A DNA stretch of 64,000 nucleotides from contig NC_066851.1 of the NCBI RefSeq assembly GCF_001640805.2, forward strand, positions 8,867,712 through 8,931,711. The letters are read 5' to 3'. This document shows positions 1 through 11,400 of this stretch, piece by piece; within the stretch, counting starts at the first letter, position 1, and each line of letters begins with the position of its first letter. Below the pieces are notes generated by a model that made no database searches, was not told where the DNA came from, and was given only the letters and a program-made list of their open reading frames with translations. Position numbers and translations under genes: made by a program. Source of the DNA: Lates calcarifer (Eukaryota > Chordata > Actinopteri > Centropomidae).

Positions 1-47
1 GCCTGAGGAAGGAAGGTCAGGATATCTGTTTGTTATTTGTGTTTTTG

Positions 48-73
48 TGTTGTTGTTGTTGTTGTTGTTGTTT
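48..73 (+). repeat. (GTT)n microsatellite
   Basis: Eight or so consecutive TTG/GTT units. Confidence 0.9.
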
Positions 74-3000
74 TTAGTGATGGATCACCCGCAGGAGAAA
101 TATGGATGGTTCCACCCTGGAGGACTGGGCAGTGCTCCAAAACAAACAGCCTGAATGTAAATCCTTGTTTTTAGTGGGGAGCCTCTTTAACTGCACCATG
201 GGTGTGACCTAGTTTGACAACTTGCTTTTTATAGATACAGTATGTTTGCTATTTATTAATTTTTTGATAAAAGACATGTTTTTTTAAAATCAGAATACTA
301 CACCTGTGTTTCAGGAGTGCCAAACAAAATCGAGGAGGAAAGGTGGAAAAGAGCTTAATAACAGGAAGTGGGACTTACTGTTGACTAGATGGAGCTTTCA
401 TATTCATAATTCACTCTCCTCCCTCTCCTTCAATGGGCAGCCTCCCAGCCTGAGGAGCTTGTTAAGCTTTGCCTTACAGGGAAGACTAATGGATGGCAGA
501 GAAAGCCCCCTCAGGACCCTTTAGCATCGTTTCTGTTGGTCTGCTCGCTTAGTATTCACTTATGTATTTTCACCCTACTCTGAGCACAATATCATGAATA
601 ACCATTGCTAATTCATAAACACACTTGGCGATACGGGACCTCGTTCATAATTATCCAAGCTGTGGAAATGCAGTTCCTCTCCAATACCATTCCATTAGCA
701 AAGGTGGTGATTTCCTTGAATAAAGGGGGGAATCTAGCCTGCATATTTAATACCAGCATTTTCGGCTTGGCTCCGGGAGACGTGGGAAGCAAAAGGGCAG
801 TGCATTTACTCAAATAGCCTGTTCTCTCTCTTTGGGGCAGATGGAGTTATTGTTATTTTTCCTCCCTCCTGCCCCTTTTCTCTCTCTTTCATTTGGTTGT
901 GTAACAGCGTCTCTCCACAGGGTTCTGCGGGCTGGGGAAGTTAGAGAGGAGCGCATTCCTCTCGTTCCACCATGGCCCTTAGATGAAATGGGCTTTTTCG
1001 GCAGCTCTCCTCTGTCCCAGGGTCACGGCAGGCAGGGAGCGTACAGGACTAAGGGACAAGAAAAGACTGAGAATGTAGCAACGCTTGCACTCCTCCACCA
1101 TCAGTAACACATTCTATGAAGAATAGGCAAACAGCGCTGCTAGAGGTGCCTCCACTATTTCCTGAAAGCATTAACATTTTTTATTTTCAAGGGGAAGTGC
1201 TGATTTGTAACAGAGTTTGCCATATGGTTTAAAAACACATGCTCAGCACATGTAAAAACAGTCCTTTTGTGTTAGCAGAGAATTAAGAATTCTTTGACCA
1301 GATTTGCCCGGAAAAAGTGTTTAAAAAAAAAATCTAACTACAACATGTGTTTATCTTTTTATATCCATTAGTCTATCCTACTCCTTGTTATACAGTGTAA
1401 ATCTAAACAAATTCACTCCTCTTTAGAAAACTGCATCCCAGCAGGAGATTTGACTGTCAAATTTGCAGTCTCTGTTCTTCCACACGTGTTTCCTCTACTG
1501 TTTGCAGACGATTGCATTTTATTTGTTTTCATTCTTTAATGGTGTGTCGCCAGCATGTCAGGCGCATCTCGTTTTGTCATTGAGGTTTTTTTTTTTTGTG
1601 CGTGCATGTGTGTGTGTCCCTGCTGCTGCTTTCGCTCTTAGTCTCAGCAAAGGAAAAGGGCTCCGGTGACCCCTGTGACCCCAATCTCACTTGAGACAGA
1701 TGAAGCAGCTCCTCTCCTTCTCCTTCTCTCCCTCCTCTTTTCCATTTCTCCCAACCTCCCCTCTCTTAATGACGTCTTTGTGCTGGCCGTGACGAACCCG
1801 ACACTCTGCAACTTTTCCTGATGCACATTGGAGGGGGTTTGGAAGGGTGCGGGTGTGTTTCTGAGCACCCTGATGTGTGTGTGAGTATGTTTGTGTGTGG
1901 TGTAAATATTGGTGTCAAACGCAGAGGGCACACCGATCAGCAGCTCCGAGGACAACGCAGGAGAGCGAGCAATTATGTGTGTCGCGCCAAACACAAAAGC
2001 ACGCATAACAACAGCCTCTTATCTGTCTTCTCTCTGTCTGCCTTCTCTTTCTCAACTCTCAGCATCATTGCCAAACATACACTGCGTATGTATACATTTT
2101 CCCTCCACCATCTCCTCTGTGGCTGTCACTGCCCGCACCTCTCTCCCTCTCCCCCTTCAGATGATTTCATGCTTCTCATTGCTAGCCAGCCTTCATGCCT
2201 AGCTGCCTGTGCCATCCAGGCATACTGGGCTGAGGAAAGGCAATTTGGCTCTACCCAGCTCCCCGCGGACCAGTGCTACTCTTCACACTGTCATTCGTTA
2301 CGAGACTTTTTACTAACAAGGCGCGTGTACTGAGATGCAGGATGAGATTGTGTTTCAAGGCATAATTCACTGAATTGGGTCCTCTTAGCAATGCAGCAGT
2401 CACAAGGGAACACCACCGTGCATGCAGCTCAGTTACTTCGCTACACACTTACACAACAAGTTCTGTTCTTTTTAGGATAAATTGATTTAAGAAAAAAAAG
2501 ATCTGTCAAGGCTAAGTGTTGTGTTTTGTTGTCAGCATTTAGTGTTTAGTTAACTTGCTTAAATCCTGGCAGTGAAATGGAGTGATGAACCGATGCTAAA
2601 GAGTGATCTATTCCTCATGGAGGCCGGGCAGGGAGGAGTTAACAGCACGCTGCTCCTCTCCTCTCCGCTTGATGACATCAGTATTGTCTCTGCATCCATG
2701 AAATTAATTTTTCTAATCTTAGTCAGCAGGAGCGGGGGAATTTGCACACATTAATATGGAACTCGATCTGTACTCGCCCACTGCTGCAGTCTCTCTTCTC
2801 CCCTTTCTCCCGCCCCCTCTCCTCCTCTCCCATCTTTTCTCTTTTCACCCTTTCTGTTTTTTTTTTCCTCCCCTGCTTGAAACAGTAGGCCCAAATGCAC
2901 AAGGTTTCAAGCCTGAAACGCCGAGCTTTGTTCTGGAGGCCGAGGCATCGCCGGGCCCCGCAGCGTAATAGGAATTGGAGAGTGCTCTGCTGCATGGTAT

Positions 3001-3779
3001 AAATAAATAACATAAAAGACAAGGCTGATTGTCCCAGCAGACCAGCCGGCTCTGGCTGTAGCATGTTGATTCTCCAGAGACAGACGCGGCACAGAGGATA
3101 AAGAGGATCCGTTGACAATAATTATCCTTATTTGTTTCTCCTCACAAATACACACAGGCTAAAATGGTTTCATTACACAGGAATAAAAGCTGGGATTCTG
3201 CAGTAGTCCCTCCAAGAAAAAGAGAAGATAATCAATACCAAAAAGGCATCTTGGGGCTAATTTTCATACACAGTCGGGTTTGATGCATCTTCTTAAGGTG
3301 ATACTCAGAACCATTTTCACATGGCACTAATTTGCGCCATGTGAGTGCCAAATAGGTCTTTACGCATAATAGCTGAAAAAATGAATCCAGTACTTTTTTT
3401 GCACATCACACTGAAGACTAAGGAGTATCCACACAGCCAAGTACAATGAGGTGTAGAACACAAATACAGACTGTTACCTGTCCAACAGGAAAAAGCTGTT
3501 GTTGGAGGCAGCATGAAACCCCCAGGTGATATAGGGGATCATAATAGTTCACTAAATTGCTCTTTTGAGGTTCAGACAATTTCTGGAGTAGCCGTCGCTC
3601 AATAAAGCAGCTTGTAGCCCATAAAGAACACATGAGGAACATCTTTTATTACAGTGTTGTTGTATAAAGACACTATAGCCCTATAGGCTGATACCTGTAG
3701 AGTAGCAGCACTGATCTCACTGTGTTGTTGCTACACCTGCTTAGTGGGTGAGCCTGTCTCTGTCAGCGTTTCCTCTGTG

Positions 3780-3786
<7 letters not shown>

Positions 3787-3822
<36 letters not shown>
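3787..3822 (+). repeat. (GT)n microsatellite
   Basis: About 18 uninterrupted GT units after GTGTAT. Confidence 0.95.
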
Positions 3823-3825
<3 letters not shown>

Positions 3826-5318
3826 GATTGTAAATATCTGAAATGAAGGACTGATGCAGACAGGTGATGATTTGGCCATCTAGTGTGAAGGACAAGGGTA
3901 GCAATAGCCACAGGGACACAGTGTGTGAATTACTCTGTGTGTGTGTTAGTGTGTCTGTGTGTGTGCGTGCTCAAACACGTTCATTCACCACGGCTGATAA
4001 ATCAGAGGATTTTTTTTTTTTTTTTGAAACAATCCCCGCATTCAAAATGAAATTGGAATAATAACCATTTACCAATATTGTTTTATGTTTGTTTGATCCC
4101 AGTGTGTGTCTCATAATCCACGTATCCAAGCCCTTTGTGTCGAGCATTTTGTCTCTTTCTGATTAACAACTTAGCACATTAAAGTGAGAAGGAGTAAAAT
4201 TATTTTCGCAACATAAAAATGCTGTCGATTGAGCTCAGAAAAGCAATTTAGCAGGTTTCACCCCACAGTAATTTCACCCATGTTCTGTTTTAATGGCTTT
4301 GTTTTGCAAAAAAAAAAAAAAAAGAAAGAAAAAAAAAGCTCATGACAGTCAGAACACTGGAGAGGAGTTCATAAATTGAATTTTAAATTTAGCAGTTGAA
4401 TTACTATTGTCTCCCATGCCTCCTCCCCCTCCTCCATTGAATGGCATGCCCAGATGAACAAAAGTGAAAAACACATTTGAAGAAAATAAAAAAAACATTT
4501 CTGTGTATTCCCTCTAGTTTTTTATCTGTTGTCCCTCCTGGCACAAACACGATTCACTTCGTGTCATATTCATAATTTTTTTCCTAAGTACAGCCATTTC
4601 TCTGAGGGGTGCAAAAAAAATAATGTTTCAATTTGTCAGGAATTGTTGTCGGGTTTTTTTTGTGCCTAGTGGTGTGAGGGAAATGGTGGGCATATCTCTA
4701 GGAAAAAGCTGCAGTGGGCTGAAATCTCATTTAGTGGAACTTGTCATGAGAGCAGATATGAGGCTCTGTTCAGGGAGGCAGAGAGTACTCATTTTTTTTC
4801 CTCTGCGGACAGGTGTGGATAATGCCATGTGTGAAAGACGGACCAATGTATCAGATTGCGCTATATAATTTTATTGCGGCTGTTTTATTTAAGAAGTGTG
4901 TATGAGAGAGCAGGAGAGAGATGAGATCAACAGTGAGAGCCAGTGTACGGTTTTGCTAAAACACATTTCTGTGCATGTGTGTGTGTGTTTAATCGAGCAT
5001 CCGCTTCTCTGCTCCCAAAACTCTGAAGTTGTTTTCTGTGTCCAGTGCCTTTCTAAGTGCAGCAGTTACCATTTTTTTACCTTTTTTTTTTTCTTTTTTT
5101 GCAAACAGTGTGTGCACTTGGTAGCCGTGTGAAGGGATTTACTTGTGTAGCGCTCAGCATTTTTTGGCGAACGGAGGACCTCTTGAGATGGATTGGTGAA
5201 CTAGATGGAGTTGGGGGAGGGGTGTGTGTGTGTGTGTCCCATATCACGGGTGGCACAGTGCCCTGGATTTTCAGAAACTGGAGAGTGTCACCCTTTTATG
5301 GCAGATATTGCTTAGTGG

Positions 5319-5321
<3 letters not shown>

Positions 5322-5352
<31 letters not shown>
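5322..5352 (+). repeat. (GT)n microsatellite
   Basis: About 15 GT units. Confidence 0.95.
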
Positions 5353-5353
<1 letters not shown>

Positions 5354-6479
5354 TGGCTTGTGGTATATTGTGGGTGTACAAACATTTATGCAGGTCATGT
5401 GTTGCCCTCTACTTTTGCAAAAACACCATTATCGCTACATCAGAAACATATGACCAGCGTCTGTTTTAGCACATCCAAAATTCCCTAAAACAAATCTCTC
5501 CTTTGATGTTCACTTGGCTTAACTCTGTATATTGCTCGGTTCAGACATACTGTACTTAAGGGCTGAATCTATTTTAGTTGCATTCTGAATGAATTTATTA
5601 GATCACTCTCGTCCCTGTTCAGTCAGGCTCTTCATCGTCTTACTGAGCACTAAGAAGCGGGGACAAATTATAAGATGATTCAATGTTTTTTCTCTCCAAA
5701 AAGATCCAATCTGGAATAAATTTAGCTTCTTGAACTTTAAGTTCATCCGTCCGTATTTCAAAATTACAAATTATTTTTTCTATCAAAAACATTTTTAAAT
5801 GAGTTTAACTCCAAAATGGCTCATAACTTATATGATTATTCCCTAAAGTGTTTTATATTATTGCTGCCAATCATTTTGTCAGATGAGATGTCAGTTTTTT
5901 GCAGTGGTTAAATATTTCATTTTAGATCAGTACTGCTGGTGACTTCATCCTCTGCAGTGTGGGGAATGCTTTACTTATTAGGAGCTTCATAGGTGGATGG
6001 CAAGGTAAAAAATCCAGTACATGAGCGGGGCTACAAGCATGAATTAACACACAATGAAATGCCAAAAAGGCGTTTTTTCTCTTCCTCAGGATTAGACTCT
6101 TGAAATCCTGGTGATGCTGCCCTTTGCAGGATAACACCACCACCCCACCCCCACCTTCTCTCTCCTCACACTCGCTGACATACACCTCCATGCTGTGAAA
6201 TAACTTTTTAGACACCCAAGAGCACTCATTCCTCTCTCTCTGGCTTTCTTCCTCCATCTCTCTCACTACCCAAACAGACTTTTCTCTGTCTCTGCCTCTC
6301 TCTCTCTTCCACACTCTGTGAAATAGTCCAAACTACTCCACGCACATGCCTCAGTAGACAAAACCACTTTAAAACTAGAGCACCGTAACTGTCCGCACGT
6401 AACCTGCTGAATAAAGTGCTCCCATCCCCTGACATGTCTTCTTGATATTAGCCTGGCAATATGAGGCAGCAGCAATTTC

Positions 6480-6740
6480 TCCTCTACGCTAGACGAGGTG
6501 ATATTGAGTTGGGGAGAAGAGAGGGAACTGAGGAGGGAGCTGGTGGTGGGAAGAGGGGGGAGAGATAGGGGTGTGGGTGTGTGCGTGGGGGTGGTTAGTT
6601 GGAGATGAGAGAGGAGAAGTGAAAGTGTGTGTGTGTAAGAAACAGTAGGAACAAAATGTCATAAATCACACATGATCCTACACGGCGGAGACAAAAGGGA
6701 GAAAGTATGAGAGGAGAAAGGGGAAGATAGAAGAGCTCCA
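6480..6740 (+). repeat. Purine-rich block with possible G-quadruplex
   Basis: Mostly A/G for about 260 bases. At 6548-6577 four G-runs (GGG, GGGGGG, GGGG, GGG) are separated by loops of 4, 7 and 3 bases, which satisfies the usual G-quadruplex pattern. Confidence 0.6.
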
Positions 6741-7672
6741 CATTATCTGCCCGGCAGACAGACAAACACGCCGCTACGGGTGACGGATTAGCATTAGCCC
6801 AACGCACTGTACCGGAATTTTGCCAGTGGCTCACTGAGACCCCAAACAACCCCTAAAAAGTCTCTGAAATACTTACAATGGAATAAATCGCCCTTGACAC
6901 CTTCTTTCTTCTCTTTGGTTTTTTTTTCCCGCTCATATAAGAGCTCCCGAGGTGTGGCTTTGGAGAACAGGTACTTTGACTGCTTGGCTGCCCTGAATTC
7001 CCAACAGGGATTCAAACCCACAAACCTGTTGCAAATGCAAAATTTGAATCCCTGCCACACTCTCAAACATTACCTGTTCTCTTACTTGAATTCACGAGAG
7101 CAAAAACCCAATGTAATAATCACTATTTTTGCCATTTGCTGTAAGCAACAGCATAGAAAGTGAGAAGGGAGCGCTGCACTATGATTATTGGCACCGTCGG
7201 GCTGCGGTTGTGGGAACAAGGCCATGGAGTTTTTTATGGCTATTGCTTCCCATCTCTTTAAACAACATTTACAGCACTTTTAAAACCCTTTCAGACATTG
7301 AAACAAAGACACAAGCTTCAGGTTTTAATTTAATCATTTTACTTTGGCCCTCCTCCAGCAAAGTTTGCGCCCGATTGCTGTGCAATAAACATCTTTGCTT
7401 ACTTAATTCCATTTGTAGTTCATTTATGACCTGTACACATTAATTTAAGGCTTCCACTTGCTGTGCAATTATAACATAAATCAATGGTGGCTGCGGTTTG
7501 GAGTGTGCACACTAAGTGGACTTCTGTCAGGAGTTCCAACTTGGCAGATGGCGGATGGATTCATCTGAATGCCTCTCAGATGATCACAATGCACCGTCAT
7601 GAATGAATGTGAAATATTAGCCAAGTGAGAAATGCTGATGACATATCACTAATCCCTCTTCTTCCTCCACAG

Positions 7673-7876
7673 GTGTCCTCCATGGACTTCATGGCTATGA
7701 AGCGCTCGCAGCTGTACGGCATGGCCAATAATCCCTACTCCGCTCCACAGCAGCCAGGGGGCGGTCCTTACCCCCCCAGCCAGCCGTACACTTCACCCCC
7801 GCCACACCGATATCCAATGAGCATGCAAGGGAGGGGCCAAATGGGTATAGGCGGGATGCAGTACCCTCAACAGCAG
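7673..7876 (+). CDS. arid1b: arid1b internal coding exon A (N-terminal low-complexity region of the BAF subunit)
   Basis: ARID1B is a DNA-binding subunit of the nuclear BAF (SWI/SNF) chromatin-remodelling complex. This internal exon has 204 bases, or 68 codons, and starts and ends in phase 0. A pyrimidine-rich acceptor (CTCTTCTTCCTCCACAG) precedes it and a GTATGT donor follows. The peptide opens VSSMDFMAMKRSQLYGM, continues through a Pro/Gly/Tyr-rich stretch with PHRYPMSMQGRGQMG, and ends GGMQYPQQQ. MKRxQLYGM, RYPM, QGR and GMQYPQQQ are motifs I recall from mammalian ARID1B. ARID1A instead has KMRPQPYG and GGLSYTQQ here, so I prefer arid1b. The region lies upstream of the ARID domain and should be intrinsically disordered, with no catalytic residues. 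The frame stays open upstream into the intron, so the boundary rests on the splice site, not on a start codon. If the fish carries two arid1b copies, I cannot say which this is. Confidence 0.9.
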
Positions 7877-9536
7877 GTATGTCAACAAAACCGAACGCTG
7901 TGTCTGCGCACGTGTGCGTGTCTCTCTGTAGCTTGTTAGTGATTCAGCCCCCCTCCCTCCTCCTCTGCAGTGCCATTCCAGATATTGTAGCTGTATTATA
8001 AGCAATATTGCGGTGGGACGTTCGCTTCTGGTCGTGAACATTCTCCAGCGATTTTCCCCTGAAGGCTTGGCATGTTCAATTTGAGACGCAGCCTAAAATA
8101 CCAGGCAGCGCATCTCACACCCTGGCATGTGGTGGTGTCACTCCTGTTCATCACTCAGTTCCCTTCAGACTCCCACTGGAACGAGATGGGTTTGATGCTG
8201 AGTATGTGTGTGTGCAGTATGCGTGGTATGTGTGTGAGGATGTTCATTTCCCTATGCATGTGTAATGGAGAATTTGTATTCTTTATTATGAATTTCTATA
8301 TGCTTCTGTGTGTGTGTGTGTGTGTGCATGTGTGCGCGTGCCTGTTTGATTCTTTTTTTTTTGTATGCATGCGCCTTTGATTGTGTGTGTGTGTGTGTAG
8401 TGGAATGCTCACTGTGTAGTAAACATAGATGCAGCACACCCAACCCACGTCACAGTCTCTGTGCGACACAATAGGCCTGTGTTGGAGACAATAGTGCTTC
8501 TGTCTGCTTTATTGAGTCTTAAGTAAATCCCATTTGGACTGGAAGGGTGTGTGTGTGTGTTAGAGGGAGAGATAAAGAGAAAGTATGCATGTGTATTAAT
8601 CTGTGTGTACTTTATATATGTGTCTGTGTGTATGATGTGCATGTCCCACATTTCTTAGCAGTGAGTGAACTTCTTCTGTGTGCAACTGTGGAAGACAATT
8701 TAGTTCCATCAGTGTAGGTTGTGGTGAAACAGCAGTACTGAGCGCCACAGCAAGAGGTGGGAGGGGGTGGGGGGGCACAGTGTCCCCTGCTGTCACTGCC
8801 TGCTATATTTAGGCAGCCTGGTCTGTTGGTCTAGGCTTGGACACCTCTCATGAGGCCAAGCAAGCTTCCACACATAGCAAGACCACAGAGAATGAGAGAG
8901 AGAGAAAGAGAAAGATGGAGAGAGGAGGAGGGAAACACAGATGGACTGACAGACAGACTTCCTACATTGTCTAAAAATATTGTACAAACAGGCGTACATG
9001 AAGTAGCAGAGAAAACTGATGTGTAATGCTCATGTATTTATACTAACACTCTTTCACATTATGTAGTTAAGACATGGGCTGTTTTTGGTTTTTTTTTTAA
9101 GAAAACATCATGTGGTCTTAGAGAAGACATTAGCAAATTGGGTTACTGTGTGGCGCACAAAGAATTAAAGGGTCATTACGCTAAATTTACATACGTGAAG
9201 ATCGGTTTACTCATTGTTGGGAGTTCATCTCAGATTGTGAAAACAGTTGTATCATGTGTTTTGTGGCTTTGGAGGAGCTTTTCTGAAGTCTGAGAAAATA
9301 ATGAATAATGCTTTGTTGAGAAATGTGGTCGTCTCATCAGGCAGCGAGAGAAGTTGTATTATGGGAAGTGTACAGTCTTGTATTGTTGGAGTTACTAACC
9401 CAAACTACAAAGTAAAAGTCAGGATATCTTGACCTCAATTTACTGCATCAGTTTTGACAGTCGGTTAAAATCTGTGCCCTTCAGGTTCCCCAGGTTTATG
9501 AAAGAGCAACAATTAGTATGATCAAAATTATTATAA

Positions 9537-9540
<4 letters not shown>

Positions 9541-9578
<38 letters not shown>
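9541..9578 (+). repeat. (GT)n microsatellite
   Basis: About 19 uninterrupted GT units following AAATAT. Confidence 0.95.
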
Positions 9579-9580
<2 letters not shown>

Positions 9581-10020
9581 TGGCTATATTAAGGTATTTA
9601 TATTTGAATGTGTATTTGTGTTTGTACTATTTTGGTTATGGGTGTGTTGGCAGTTACATGTGTAACAGGCCTATACTATATAGCATGACAAACTGCTAAT
9701 GTATTCTATCAAGTAATTTCATTTTTGTCTCACTGGTTACACTGTGCTCTGTAGTCCTAACAGGGAGGGTTCATCTCAGACTTCATTACCCAAGCTGCAG
9801 GTCTAAACCTCCTCTGACGCATTTTGATGATGTCGACACACTCCCAAAATAAGCATTATTGAGCCAGCTCAGGGATTTTGCACTAAGAAATACACACAAT
9901 TGGAAGCAAGTGGGGGAGTATATGTGAAGGCGCGCTGTGCGTAGAGAGTAATGCCAACACAAAATGACGTACAGTCAGTCACACGCACAAAAATACATCC
10001 CTGGTACTGTTTTGTGATGA

Positions 10021-10300
10021 AATCCTCGGGCGTATTACATAGGGGAGGCTGAGCGTCGGCGTAGCAATCACAGCGTAGCGCTATGGAACGTAATTAGTTC
10101 AAATAGAATTAGTTGTTCACTCTGGCTATAGCCATGGGAACTGCGCTTCTAAAGTTTCTAATTATCTGGCTCTGGCTTTAAAAGCAGCACCACCGCATTG
10201 CCTATCTGCAGCCGGTGAAATCTAGCTCACAGTAATGAGTTCGGAGGAGGAGGTTTAATTCCACACTCTCAGATGAGCATAATGAGCCTCACCTACAGAA
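10021..10300. other. Candidate conserved non-coding element
   Basis: Free of simple repeats and relatively CpG-containing, with several homeodomain-like TAATTAG cores (GTAATTAGTTC, GAATTAGTTG, CTAATTATC) and GCCGGTGAAATC. The call is by texture; no alignment was done. Confidence 0.3.
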
Positions 10301-10683
10301 AAGCGGTCAGGGGTCTGATCAGGGAGGAGCGGGGAGGGCTAAAAAAATGGATGCTCCAGATGTGTACTGCAAAATATACTGTACATCAAGTCTTAAAGCG
10401 ACTGTTAATTACATATCAAAAGATGCAACAAATGCAATTAAGATGGACATGATTTCAGCTGTGTCTGGAGGAGGAGAAATCAGACATCCCACCCTCTTTC
10501 TCAACCTCAAACGTTGCAAAATTATCCCAGGATCAGCTGCAAAGAAACAATCGCCGGCTCGACTGTGGCTGCATCAGCAAGAGGGATTGTGGGTGATGTT
10601 AAGACACGGCACACACAATCCCCCATGATGCACTGCGCTTCAGGGCTGAGACCTCAGCTTGTCACAGCCAAGCATGCTGGGAT

Positions 10684-10705
10684 GTTGCCAGGCAACGTGA
10701 CGTCA
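10684..10705 (+). promoter_or_regulatory. RFX-type X-box directly followed by a CRE palindrome
   Basis: GTTGCC-A-GGCAAC (10684-10696) is a perfect inverted repeat matching the RFX X-box with a one-base spacer. TGACGTCA (10698-10705), the full CREB/ATF palindrome, starts one base later. Function is not shown by sequence alone. Confidence 0.45.
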
Positions 10706-11114
10706 ACAAAGATATGTGTGTACGTCTATCTCTGTGCTTTCCCCAGAACTGAACGACTGTGTGTGTGTGTGCGTGCGTGTGTGTGTGTGTGTGTGTTTCT
10801 GCGTGCGTGTGTGTGTAGGGGGTTTTAGCAGAGGAACAAAAGGTCCTCTTTGACTGCCTTTCATTATTATGATTAAATCCTGCTAAAATTAAGCCCCACT
10901 CGTATTAAATAAGAACTCCAGAGCAATACATACATTTCATGCAGTGGAGTTGGGCGATATGTACAGGGCTCACCTCTGTCCTCACGCTACAGCGTCAAAA
11001 TTCATCTTTGTAGCAGCTTTGATATATGTCGTGGATGCACTGTGATTACACCTGATTACAGCAGCACTCCAGTTATTGCAAGTAAACACCGCAACCAGGT
11101 TTTCGATTTTAAAT

Positions 11115-11400
11115 TTAAAAAGGGTCAGTTCACCCAAATTGCAAAAACACTTATTTTGTCACTTATCCTTAGTAATGTCTAACCACATCATAGTTTTAGT
11201 TTGACCAGGTCTTAGACATTTCCACTATTGCTATCGAATAAAGGCATAAAATGTAAACAGAAAAATTCAACCAAATATTGATTCAAAAACAACATATCCA
11301 GAATTTGAGCCCCCGTTACTTAAGAAAATGCAGTCCTTAACATTTTTAGTGGAACTACTCCAGAATAACAGGGTCAGTGTCATTATTTGATGCTTTGAGT
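11115..11400. repeat. Possible dispersed teleost repeat (TTCACCCAAATTGCAAAAAC type)
   Basis: The segment GGTCAGTTCACCCAAATTGC, followed by a run ending in CACTTATCCTTAGTAATGTC, resembles a common fish interspersed repeat I recall as TTCACCCAAATTACAAAAA…CACTTACCTGTAGTG. Later similarity is weak, so the right boundary is a guess. Confidence 0.35.

Larger units (their letters stand above)
1..7672 (+). other. arid1b: arid1b intron, 5' part cut by the window edge
   Basis: Non-coding. It holds a (GTT)n run near 48-73, a (GT)n array at 3787-3822, a pyrimidine-rich stretch at 2790-2880, a low-repeat island at about 2920-3130 that could be conserved, a purine-rich block with a possible G-quadruplex at 6480-6740, and scattered oligo-A/T runs. 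Frames here are short and low-complexity, and I recognise no protein in them. The exon upstream of exon A was not found, so this intron is longer than 7.6 kb. Confidence 0.8.

Noticed and set aside
1821..2333. 170-codon open frame on the plus strand
   Set aside because: Composition reflects GT and TC repeats; no homology recognised and no splice or codon evidence.
7625..7939. Longer coding region around exon A starting at a GTG
   Set aside because: Sequence before 7673 is polypyrimidine/acceptor and after 7876 is a GTATGT donor followed by non-ARID1B residues. Only 7673-7876 is coding.
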